Of a DNA stretch of 64,000 nt, positions 24,992 through 34,537 are shown in pieces. The DNA lies in the NCBI GenBank assembly GCA_963751835.1, contig CAVVWD010000020.1:124001-188000 (forward strand), given 5' to 3'. Every line of letters starts with the position of its first letter. The stretch's first letter is position 1. The stretch is from JACVRW01 sp963751835. Its GTDB lineage: Bacteria > Actinomycetota > Thermoleophilia > Solirubrobacterales > Thermoleophilaceae. The position numbers and the translations under genes are program-made. The notes beneath the pieces were generated by a model that ran no database searches, had not been told where the DNA came from, and was given only the letters and a program-made list of their open reading frames with translations.

Positions 24992-27900
24992 TCAGTTTCC
25001 GCTCGGCAGAAAACGTCGCCGCTCGACCGGGCTCAGCTCCCTCTCTGCACGGGTCCGCGCCAGCCGCAGGACCGCGCTCAGCGGGCCGCAGACCTCACAC
25101 GGGGAAACGCGGATGATGCCGTCGTTGCCGGCACTCAAGACCTCGCGTCCGCTAGGGCTGAACTGGGCAGATGTCGCCGGCCCGTTATGCCTGAAGAGCA
25201 CCACGAGTGTCTCGCCTCCGGTCGCGCTCCAGACTCTGACCGTGCCGTCCTGCCCGGCGCTCACCACACGCCGCCCGGACGGGTCGAGCTCCGCCGACGC
25301 GACCGATCCGTCGTGTCCCCTGAGGATCACCGTTCGGTCACCGTTGAGGCTCCAGACGCGAACCGTGCCGTCGGCGCCGGCGGTCACGACTCGTCGCCCA
25401 TCGCGGCTGTACGAGACGGAGTTGACCGACTGTCCGTGTCCCCGGAGGGTCTGCTCGGGCTTGCCGGTCGCCGAGTCCCATAGGCGTACGGTGCCGTCGT
25501 TGGAGGCGCTGGCGAGCTGTGTCCCGTCGGGGCTGAAGGCGACATCTCGAACGACCGCCGTGTGTCCCTTCAAAACCGTGCGATCGCCCTCGGGTTCCAG
25601 AATGACGATCGTCCTGCGGCCGCGGGCGATCGCTATCCGGCGTCCCGCAGGATCGAAGGCCGCGCCAAAGGCGTCAGTGTCGTCGGAGAAAACGACCTCC
25701 GACCGGCCGCTCGTGAGATCCCAGAGCCGCACGGTTCCATCAGAGCTCGCGGTCGCGATACGCTGGGAATCAGGGGAGAACTGCGCGAAGCTCGCGTCCT
25801 CGTGCCCCTGAAGGGACCTGACCGAGCCGGTCGCCGGATTCCACACCCGCAGCGCACCGTCCTTGCCACCGCTGAGCACCTGCTGGCCCCCCGGACTGAA
25901 GCTGGCTGACGTCACGGGCGCCTGCAGCATCGCCGCGGGCGCTGAGGCCCACCGTCTGAGTCTCCGGTCCTCGCCCGCCACTGACGATCGTGTTCGTTCC
26001 CGGCACGAACGCGGCGCGCAGGACGATGCCTTTATGGCCTGTCAACTCCTCCAGCGGGGGCCCCCCTCGAGTATCAAACACCCGGACCACGCCATCGTCG
26101 CCGGCAGTGACCAGCCGCCTGCCGTCGCCGCTAAATTGCACCCACTCCAAGGCTTCGTCGTCAACCGGGATACTCACGGGGGTTCCTCGGCCGGAGGCGT
26201 TCCAGACCCGCACCACCCCGTCGGCGCCGGCGGTCGCAACGCGCTTCCCATCTGGACTGAAGCTGGCGCTGAACACCGATTCGGGATGTGCCAGCACCTT
26301 TGAGGTGCCCGTCGCCAGATCCCATATGCGCGCCGACTGCTTTTCGCCGGCGCTCACCGCCTGTGTGCCATCCGGACTGAACTGCGCCGACCAGGCCGGC
26401 CCATCGTGGCCACGCAGCACCGTTACGGGGCCGTCACCGTCGACCGGGACCAGGCGGACAGTGCCGTCGGACACAGGAACGATGACGCGGCGGCCGTGCG
26501 GGCTGAAATCCACCCCGTAGGGAAGGTGGGGCGGCCGCAGTCGCAACAGCACCCGCTTCTGCTTACTGTCGAGATCCCAGACGGCGACAACGCCATCCTC
26601 GCCGGCGCTCGCAAGCTGTCGGCCGTCGGGAGAGAGGCTCGCGCCGTACGCCCAACCGTCGTGCGCGCGTATCGTCGACACAGCACGCCGGCGCGCCAGG
26701 TCCCACACGCGTACGGCACCGTCACGCCCGGAAGTCGCGACCTGGCTGCCGTCGAGGCTCGGCTCGACCGAGGTGACCCAGTCTTTATGTGCGGGCCATG
26801 CCGAGAGCGCCCTGGATGCGAGGGTCGCCTGCCGCAGCACGTTCTCCGCCTGCGCGGTATCTCGTCGCTCGAGCGCCTGCAGGGCCAGGGCAAGACTCAG
26901 GCCGGGGTCGACGTCGAGGAAGCCGCTAGCCCGTGCCGCCAGCTCGCGGGAGGCCGCAGTGTCCCGCTGTCGCTCGGCCTCGCGTGCCGCGGACAAAGCG
27001 AAGATCGCTACCACTGAGATCGCCCCGAGCGCTGCCGCAAGCGCGATCACCGCGAGCTGTAGGCGCTTGCGGCGTGCCTTCTGCTCGCGTTCACGGCATT
27101 TGTCGCTGGCGTCGAGGAACTCGCGCTCGAGCTGGTTCAGGGACGGCTCATGGCTAGCACGCCATTCGTCCGCCTCGATCAGCCGCGTACCGCGGTACAG
27201 CGCGTCCTCGTCGTAGTCCAGATCGCGCCACTCCTCGGCTGCGGAGGTGAGGTTGCGGCTGATGCGCAGGCCGGCCCGGTCCTCCTCGATCCAGCCGGCC
27301 AGCCGCGGCCATTCGCGCAGCAGCGCCTCGTGCGCCAGCTCGACGGAGCCGGCGCTCACGGTCAAAAGGCGGCGGTCGGCGAACAGCTCGAATACCCGCT
27401 CGCTGTCTGCGCCGTGCTGGATGTCGAGCTCGGCGAGCGGGACGCGCCGGCGCTCGACCGCCCCGTCGGGACCCTCGCGTGCGAGGCGGACGAGCAGGCT
27501 GCGCGCGAGGACCTGCTGGTCCGGATCGAGCTGTGCAAACGCGTCCTCGGCCAGCCGCGCCACCGCGCGCTGCACGCCGCCGGTCTCCAGGTAAGCCGAG
27601 TGGCGAAGGATGCGCCCGTCGCGCCGCTGCCAGATGTCGAGCAGGGCCGCGGACAGGAGAGGCAGCGCGCCCGGGGCCTCTTCGACGTCGTCGAGCAGCG
27701 CGGATACGAGCTCGGGCTCGGCCTCCAGGCCGGCGCGCTGCGCGGGCAGCTCCACCGCCCGGCGCAACTCGTCGTGACTCATCGGTCCGACCAGCACGTG
27801 GTTCTCGGCAAGGAGGCTCGAAAGCGCCGGGTACGCCGCGCAGTGGCCGTAATGGTCCGCCCGGATCGCTAGCAGGACCAATCCCCGTCCGTGCTGGTCG

Positions 27901-29792
27901 CGGGCCACGCGCACGAGCTCCGACACGAACGCGGCGCGCTCCTCCTCGTCACGGCATGCCGTGAAGGTCTCCTCGAATTGGTCCACGCACAGCAGGACCT
28001 TCGGGTCGCCTTCGATGCCGGCAACGGCCTTCTTCAGCTCGTCCAGAGGGTGCTCGCCCGGCCGCATGAGCACCCGCGCCCACCGCTCGCTTCCAGGCAG
28101 GACACCGCCGGCGAGGGCGGGCATGAGTCCCGCGCGGACGACCGAGGACTTGCCGCTGCCCGACGGGCCGACGACCCCCAGGAGCGGGGCGCCGACGAGC
28201 CGGGCCACCAGCTCGGCCACGAGCCGCTCGCGGCCGAAGTAATAGTCGGCGTCGCTCTCGTCGAAGTGGGCGAGCCCCTTGTAGGGGCACACCACCGGCG
28301 CGTCGGGTTCACCGGCCAGCGCGAGCCGCTCGCGCGCGACCTGGAGGTCGACGACGCCGCCGGCAAGCTCCGCCTCCACCGAACGGAGCTCCGCGCGTCC
28401 GGCGGCAGCGCGCCCGGCCATCGACTCCACGCGCTGCGCCGCCTCCCGCCGGGCCCATTGGCTTGCGAGCTCGTGGACTCGGCGGGGCAGGCCCTCGCTC
28501 TCTTCGCGGAGCCACTCGACGGGCACCGTCCCGTCGGCCTCCGGGGCGTATGAGATGGCGATCGCCCGAACCGCCGCCGCGTCGAGTGGCCCGAGGGCCA
28601 GGGCGTCGTCGGCGCCGAGATGCGCGAGCGCCTCGGCGTCCTCGCCGCACGCGAGCACCAGCACAGGAAGGGCTCGGAGGCTCCGCCCCAGGTCGCCGAG
28701 CCTGGCGAGCACATCGGGGTTCGCCCTATCGGCGTCGTCGACCACCACCAGCGTCGGGCGGGTCGCTTCGTGGGCACGGTCGAGCACGTCGAGTGTGGCG
28801 TCGGCGGGGCCCGCCCCGGCCGCGTACAGGACCATTGCCGGCGCACGATGTGCCTCGCCGGCGAGCTCGGCCGCGAGCCGGCTCTTGCCCATCCCTCGAG
28901 GGCCGCTCAACGTTACAAGCGCGCCAGAGCCGGCCTCCACCCGCTCCCAGCGCTCGCGCAGCTGGGCGAGCTCCGCCGCGCGGCCGGCCAGCGGCGGCGC
29001 CGCGGCGGGGTCGAGCTCACGGGGAAGCTCGACGACGCTCGGCTGAAGGTCGAGCGACTCGTCCTGGCGCAGTATCGCCTCCTGCAGCTCCCGCAGCTCT
29101 GGGCCCGGTTCTACGCCGATGTCCTCCACGAGCCGGCGCCGCGTGTCCTGGAAGGCCTCGAGGGCCTCGGCCTGCCGACCGCAGCGGTAGAGCGCGAGCA
29201 TGAGCTGGCCGGCCAGCCGTTCGCGGGTGGGGTGGTCGGCCACGAGTTGCCGCAGCTCGCCGACCAGCGCGGCATGCCGCCCCGCCTCGAGCTCGGCCGT
29301 CACGCGGGTCTCGAGTGCTCCGAGCCGCTGCTCCTCGAGTCGCGCTATATCGGCTTGGGCGAACGCCTCGAAAGTCAGGTCGGCGAGGGGCGCGCCGCGC
29401 CACAGCGACAGCCCCTCCCTCAGGAGGGTCGCCGCGCCCTCCGGATCGCCCGCCGCCAGTGCGTTCCGGCCCTCTTCTACATAGCGCTCGAAGCGGTCGG
29501 AGTCGAGCTCGCCCGGACGCACTCGAAGCTCATAGAACGCCCCTTGGGTGGTGAGGATGTCCGCGTCCCCGAGCGCCTTGCGGACGCGGGAGACATTTAC
29601 CTGCACCACGCTCTTGCGCGAGTCGCTCGAGACATCCTCGCCCCAGACCGCGTCCGCCACCCGATCCCAGCTCACAGGCTCGTTGGCGTGCAGCAGCAGG
29701 TAAGCGAGCACGGCACGGGGCTTCGGGCCTTTCAGCTCGACCGGGCCGTGGTCGCTGCGTACTTCAAGCGGTCCAAGGACGCGAAAGTCCAT
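24992..29792 (-). CDS. BTAD/SARP-type regulator with nSTAND NTPase and WD40 repeats (one frame break)
   Basis: A giant signalling protein of about 1599 aa. Residues 1-95 form an OmpR-type winged helix (MDFRVLGPLEVRSDHGPVEL), 95-245 a bacterial transcriptional activation domain, 270-470 an AAA-like module (SGPRGMGKSRLAAELA), and about 510-850 an nSTAND1 NTPase with Walker A GPSGSGKSSVVRAG and LLCVDQFEETFT. A transmembrane segment (LAVIALAAALGAISVVAIFAL) lies near residue 910, followed by about 14 WD40 repeats. The start is the ATG at 29792. Near 25980 the frame shifts by one extra base inside the repeats (ending IVSGG, then EDRRLRRWAS). Removing it makes 4800 nt, exactly 1600 codons. It converges with the RiPP genes; control of that cluster is possible but unproven. 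Confidence 0.85.
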
Positions 29793-29852
29793 TCTGCGTC
29801 TCAGGAGACCGTAACCGACCTTGCGGCGCGCTGAAAGCGGTTTGTCTCCGCC

Positions 29853-30821
29853 GTGCAAGCGGGTTGTATCCAGGGGGGCGCATCTTGGCCCCCGATGACG
29901 GGCGAGCTTCCACACCTTTGTGTCGAGCCGTTCCCGGCCCGGCACGCCGGTCCGAGCCTCTCGGCCGCGTTCGCCGAGCTGGCCGAGCTCGAATACCGCC
30001 TTGGTGACTGGTCGGCGGCCCATGCGTCCGCCCTGGAGTCGCTCCGCGCCGCGCGGTCCGCCGACCTCGGCCGGGAAGGCATGACGAGCCTCGTCCACCT
30101 GGCCACGATCGAGGCTGGCCTGGGTCGCTCGCGGGCCTGCCGCCGCCACGCCGCGCAGGCAATCGAGCTGAGCCTTCGTCACGAGTGCAAGGCCGTCGAG
30201 GCACTCGCGGGCGAGGCGGTTGGCTTCCTCGAGCTGGGTCTGGGCCGCGTCGCCCCGGCCATCGAGAGACTTGAGGGCGTAGGCGAGGTCGTCGCGGGGC
30301 ATCCGGCCGCGTGCGCCGCGGCAACGGCCTGGGCGAGTGACCTGGCCGAGGCTTACGTCAGGTGTGGGGATCGGGCCGGTGCGGAGCGTGCGGTTGCGAG
30401 GCTCGAGGAGCAGGTGAGCCAGACGGGAAGCTACGTCCTGGCGGCAACGTTGGAGCGGTCCCGGGCCATGCTCGCTGACGACGACGCTTTCGAGCCGTTC
30501 GTCCAGCGCGCCCTGGGATGGAACGCCCGCGCGCAGCAGCCCTTCGAACAGGCTCGAACGCAACTCTGCTTCGGCGAGCGGCTGCAAATCGCGGGGCGGT
30601 CCCCCGAAGCCCGCGCGTGGTTCTCCACGGCCCTCGACACCTTCAGGGCGCTAGGCGCCCAGCCGTGGGCCGAGCGAGCACGGAAGGTTCTCGCGGCCTC
30701 GAGCGACCGGGCGGGTCGCCGCTCCAGCCCGGGCAACGGGCCGGCGTACGCTGCCGTCGGCGTCGTCGCCGCGCTGGCGGGTCGCAGCAGCGCCTGGCAG
30801 TCTCGAAATCTCGCGCCTTGA
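29853..30821 (+). pseudogene. Fragment of a LuxR/AAA-type regulator (TPR region only)
   Basis: An open frame of about 320 codons whose central part (FAELAELEYRLGDWSAAHAS to PWAERARKVLAAS) matches the helical-repeat region found between the ATPase and the LuxR helix-turn-helix of large regulators. No ATPase domain precedes it and no helix-turn-helix follows; the tail after residue 290 is low-complexity. It looks like the middle of a regulator left after deletions at both ends. A real short gene cannot be excluded. A GC-rich hairpin (29874-29893) sits at its beginning. Confidence 0.5.
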
Positions 30822-30881
30822 CCTGAGCCGCGTGCGCCTCCCCCGTGGAGGTTTGCACGGCGGTGGGATACTGCGCACCGG

Positions 30882-33095
30882 ATGCTGATCGCCGGGCGTG
30901 TGCTGCTCATCTTCGCGCTGGCAATCGCCGTCTACGGCGTCATCGCCTCGCTCTACGGCGCGCACATGAGGAACGCGCGGGCCGACGGCAGCGTTCGCTT
31001 AGGGCGCGCATGGATCGACTCCGGCCGGCGCGCGGTTTACGCGCTCACGGGGACGGTGGTGGTCTGCTTCGTCCTGCTCGAGGTGGCGTTCCTGCGCTCG
31101 GACTTCTCCTTCGAGCTGGTGGCCACCCACTCCTCGACCACGACGCCGGCGTTCTACCGGGCCACCGCCGCGTGGTCGTCCCAGGAGGGCTCGCTGCTGC
31201 TGTGGATCCTGCTGCTCAGCTCCTGGTCGAGCCTGATCCTCTTCATCACACGCAGGCGCGCGCGCGAGATCGCGCCCTATGCGACCGCGGTTCTGCTCGG
31301 GCTGGCGGCGTTCTTCCTGTGCCTGCTGGTGTTCCTGGAGAGCCCCTTCGGGGGCCTCAGCCCGGTGCCGGTCGAGGGAAGCGGTCTCAACCCGATCCTC
31401 CGCCACCCGGCGATGATGATCCACCCGCCGATGCTGTACTCGGGCTACACGCTCTTCACGGTGCCGTTCGCGTTCGCCGTGGGGGCGCTCGTGGCCCGGC
31501 GGCTCGGCGCCGACTGGATCCGCACAACCCGCCCCTTTGCGCTGGCGGCGTGGCTGTGTCTCGGCATCGGGGTCGTACTCGGTGCGCGCTGGTCGTACTC
31601 GGAGCTCGGCTGGGGCGGCTACTGGGCCTGGGACGGGGTCGAGAACGCGGCGCTCATGCCCTGGCTCACGGGCACGGCCTTCCTGCATTCCGTGATGATC
31701 CAGGAGCGCCGCGGGATGTTGAAGGTCTGGAACGTCTCGCTCATCCTGGCCACCGGCATCCTGGCGGTGCTCGGGACGTTCCTCGTGCGCTCAGGGATCC
31801 TCGAGTCCATACACGCGTTCGGGGCCTCGACGCTCGGGGTGCCGTTCCTGGTGCTGATCGTGACCATGATCGCCGGCTCGATCGCGCTGGTCGTCTGGCG
31901 TGCCGACGATCTGCGCTCCGAGCACCGGCTCGACTCGCTGCTGTCGCGTGAGGCGGTCTTCCTCCTCAACAACCTGGTGCTGGTCGCGCTCTGCTTCGTG
32001 GTCTTCTGGGGCACGTTCTTCCCGCTCATCTCCGAGGCGGTCACCGGGAAGCAGGCCTCGGTCGGTCCGCCGTGGTTCGGCCGTTACGTGGTGCCGCTCG
32101 CGCTCGTGCTGGTCCTGCTGTCGGGGCTCGGTCCGGTGGTGGCCTGGCGTCGCGCCACGGCGGCAAACCTGAAGCGCGTCCTGGCCGTTCCGGTCGCGGC
32201 GGCCGGGGTGACGCTCGTGGTGCTGCTCGTGGCGGGCGGCGTGGCGGGACGGCCGGCGGCGCTCATCATGTTCTGCCTGGCCGCGTTCGTGCTCGCGGTG
32301 GTCGGACAGGAGTTCTGGCGCGGCGTGCGCGCCCGCCGGGCGATGTCCGACGACTCGGTGCCGCGCGCGCTGATGTCGCTGGTGCGCCGCAACCGCCGTC
32401 GCTATGGCGGCTACGTCGTGCACGCCGGCATCGCGGTGCTGTTCGTGGGCATCGCCGCCTCGACGGCGTTCCAGGACGTGCGCGACGTGCGCCTCGCGCC
32501 CGGCGAGCGCACGCGCGTGGCCGGCTACGAGATCGCGTACGCGAGACCGACCGGAAGGCTCGACGTGGCCACCAACGGCTCGCTCGAGAAGATCGACCTC
32601 GGCGCCCGGCTGCGGGTGCGCCGCGACGGCGGCGAGCCCACGACGCTCCGGCCCGAGCGCAGCTACTTCCCGTCGAGCAACCCCGAGCTCGGGGCGCTGT
32701 CGCGCTACTTCGAGGGCGAGGCGACCAGCGAGGTCGGGCTGCGCTCGGGCCTACGCCGCGACCTCTGGACGGTGGTGTCGCCCGACATCGAGGGCCTGCT
32801 CGCGATCGCCCGCCGCGGTGACGAGGTCTTCAGTGAGGCCGGCTCGCTGCCGCGGGCCGAACGCGCGGCGGCGCTCGGCGAGGCGCTGCGTGGCATGGTG
32901 GCGCGCTACCGCGCCGACGCGCCGCCCGCCACCTTCCGCGTCCTCGTGTCGCCGCTCGTCACCTGGATCTGGCTCGGCGCGCTGATCGTCTTCGCGGGCG
33001 GCCTCATCGCCCTGTGGCCGGTGCCGGCGGGAGCCCCGCGCCGGGCGATGGCGGGGTACGCGGCCCGTGTGGCCCGGGAGCTGGGCCGCGCCTGA
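30882..33095 (+). CDS. ccmF: Cytochrome c-type biogenesis protein CcmF (haem lyase)
   Basis: A 737-aa polytopic membrane protein that, in system I cytochrome c maturation, transfers haem from CcmE to apocytochromes. The WWD motif GWGGYWAWDGVENAALMPWL lies at about residues 244-263. Surrounding conserved blocks include HPPMLYSGYTLF and GTFLVRSGILESIHAF. About 14 membrane spans and a large periplasmic loop near residues 520-680 are seen. ATG at 30882. A ccmI-like gene follows 18 bases downstream; ccmH and ccmG-like genes are convergent just beyond. ccmA-E are not in the window. Confidence 0.94.
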   Translation: MLIAGRVLLIFALAIAVYGVIASLYGAHMRNARADGSVRLGRAWIDSGRRAVYALTGTVVVCFVLLEVAFLRSDFSFELVATHSSTTTPAFYRATAAWSSQEGSLLLWILLLSSWSSLILFITRRRAREIAPYATAVLLGLAAFFLCLLVFLESPFGGLSPVPVEGSGLNPILRHPAMMIHPPMLYSGYTLFTVPFAFAVGALVARRLGADWIRTTRPFALAAWLCLGIGVVLGARWSYSELGWGGYWAWDGVENAALMPWLTGTAFLHSVMIQERRGMLKVWNVSLILATGILAVLGTFLVRSGILESIHAFGASTLGVPFLVLIVTMIAGSIALVVWRADDLRSEHRLDSLLSREAVFLLNNLVLVALCFVVFWGTFFPLISEAVTGKQASVGPPWFGRYVVPLALVLVLLSGLGPVVAWRRATAANLKRVLAVPVAAAGVTLVVLLVAGGVAGRPAALIMFCLAAFVLAVVGQEFWRGVRARRAMSDDSVPRALMSLVRRNRRRYGGYVVHAGIAVLFVGIAASTAFQDVRDVRLAPGERTRVAGYEIAYARPTGRLDVATNGSLEKIDLGARLRVRRDGGEPTTLRPERSYFPSSNPELGALSRYFEGEATSEVGLRSGLRRDLWTVVSPDIEGLLAIARRGDEVFSEAGSLPRAERAAALGEALRGMVARYRADAPPATFRVLVSPLVTWIWLGALIVFAGGLIALWPVPAGAPRRAMAGYAARVARELGRA

Positions 33096-33113
33096 CCGCG
33101 CGGCCGGGGCCGG

Positions 33114-33404
33114 ATGGAGGTCGTGGTCGTGCTCGTGGTGATCGCCATCGCCGTGGCGCTGATCGCGGCTCCGCTCCGCCACGGTCGGGCGGCCGCGGAC
33201 GAGGCGGCGGAGTCGGCCGAGCGCGCCGAGCTCGATGCGGCGAAGGAGGCGAAGTACCGGGAGATCCGCGAGGCCGAGCTCGACTACCGCACCGGCAAGC
33301 TCTCGCATGAGGATTGGCGCGCGCTGGACGCCGGGCTGCGGGCGGAGGCGGTCGACCTGCTCCGCCGGCTCGACGCGCTCGGCGTGCCGGACCGCGAGCC
33401 GTAG
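33114..33404 (+). CDS. Small CcmI-like membrane-anchored protein
   Basis: A 96-aa protein with one N-terminal membrane helix (VVVVLVVIAIAVALIAAPL) followed by a charged coiled-coil-like region. The block YREIREAELDYRTGKLSHED is like the N-terminal part of CcmI (CycH), which presents apocytochrome to the haem lyase. The TPR domain of full CcmI is absent, so this is at most a short version. It is 18 bases downstream of ccmF and ends 3 bases before the convergent ccmH stop. Confidence 0.65.
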   Translation: MEVVVVLVVIAIAVALIAAPLRHGRAAADEAAESAERAELDAAKEAKYREIREAELDYRTGKLSHEDWRALDAGLRAEAVDLLRRLDALGVPDREP

Positions 33405-33407
33405 GGC

Positions 33408-33887
33408 CTAGCCGCGGCCGGCGCGATCGATGCCCGAGCGCTCGCGATCGTAGGCCGTGAGCTCCTGCTCCAGGCGCCGCGCGTCGGCCGGGTCGAGCTC
33501 CGGCCGCGCCTCGCTCGCACGCGCGGGGCGGCGCCAGCGCCGAGCGGCGACGAGCACCGCCACCAGCGCGAGCAGGGCGGCGAGCACCGGAACGAGGTAG
33601 GCCGCCAGCCCGAACCCCTCGTCCTCGGGGAGCGCGAGCACGCTCGGTCCGAAGCGCTCGACCAGTGCATCCTTGATCTCCTCCTTGGACTTGCCGCGGG
33701 CGATCTCGCGCCGAATGAAGGCGCGCTCGCGCTCGGCCACCGCCGCCCTGGAGAGGCTGAGCGGCGTGCCGCACTGCACGCACATCACCTCGTCTTCGAT
33801 GTCCGGCAGTGACGCCCGCGGCTCCGCGGCCGTCGCGCTCGCGGTCAGCGCCAGCACGAGCAACAGGGTGGCCGCCGGCGCGCGCAT
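33408..33887 (-). CDS. ccmH: Cytochrome c-type biogenesis protein CcmH
   Basis: A 159-aa thiol oxidoreductase that reduces the CxxCH cysteines of apocytochrome c. It has a signal peptide (MRAPAATLLLVLALTASATAA), the redox motif CVQC in EDEVMCVQCGTPLSLS (the usual form is RCxxCQ), a conserved REIARGKSKEEIKDALVERFG, and a membrane helix near residue 110. The start was set at the ATG at 33887, overlapping by one base the stop of the upstream ccmG-like gene. Confidence 0.9.
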   Translation of the reverse strand: MRAPAATLLLVLALTASATAAEPRASLPDIEDEVMCVQCGTPLSLSRAAVAERERAFIRREIARGKSKEEIKDALVERFGPSVLALPEDEGFGLAAYLVPVLAALLALVAVLVAARRWRRPARASEARPELDPADARRLEQELTAYDRERSGIDRAGRG

Positions 33888-34432
33888 CAACGCGGCTCCC
33901 CGAGCAGCGGGGGCAGGGTCTCGTCGAGCCACCTCCGGTCCACGGGACCGCGGCGTGTGGCGGCGATGCGACCGCGGCGGTCGATCACGAACGTCTCGGG
34001 GAAGGCGACCGCTGCGAAGCTCTCGGCGTACTCGCCGTCGCGGTCGCGCAGGCTCGGGAAGCTGATCCCGTACCGCCGCACGAAGCCGAGCGCGTCCTCT
34101 GGCAGGTCCTTGTAGTTGATCCCGAGCACGGTCGCGCCCCGGTCCTCGATCCGGCGCTGGGTGCGCTCGAGCAGTGGCAGCTCCTCCACGCACGGCGGGC
34201 ACCAAGACGCCCAGAAGTTCAGCACCACCACCTGGCCGCGGTACTCGTCGAGCGAGCCCTCGTCGTCGCGCCCCAGCGCGGGCAGCGTGGAGAGGGGAGC
34301 GGAGGGCCGCTCGCCCTCGGCCACGGCGTCATCGATGGAGGTGTCCTTGCTCTGGGACGCGACCCCGTAGGCGAGCAGCGCGATCAGCGCCACAGCGGCG
34401 GCTGCGACGGCCGTGGCCACGCCCTTTCGCAC
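33887..34432 (-). CDS. Thioredoxin-fold protein, CcmG/ResA/TlpA-like
   Basis: A 181-aa membrane-anchored thioredoxin-like protein. It has an N-terminal membrane anchor (VATAVAAAAVALIALLAYG), then a thioredoxin fold with VVLNFWASWCPPCVEELPLL (active-site CPPC) and the cis-proline region VAFPETFVIDRRG. Such proteins keep apocytochrome cysteines reduced, working with CcmH, the gene it overlaps by one base. The start is ATG 34432, divergent from the di-haem cytochrome gene 105 bases away. Confidence 0.9.
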   Translation of the reverse strand: MRKGVATAVAAAAVALIALLAYGVASQSKDTSIDDAVAEGERPSAPLSTLPALGRDDEGSLDEYRGQVVVLNFWASWCPPCVEELPLLERTQRRIEDRGATVLGINYKDLPEDALGFVRRYGISFPSLRDRDGEYAESFAAVAFPETFVIDRRGRIAATRRGPVDRRWLDETLPPLLGEPR

Positions 34433-34537
34433 GCCTCAAGGGTAATCCCCGGACGGCATCGTGTTTTTACAACTCCGCGGGGTTGACTGCCGCGCCACAT
34501 CCTGGTTGGCTTCCAGTACGGGAGCGCGTCCTGCCTC

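Noticed and set aside
30845..31951. 368-codon open frame overlapping ccmF
   Set aside because: It is a shadow of ccmF in another frame, with Arg/Gly-rich translation and no domain.
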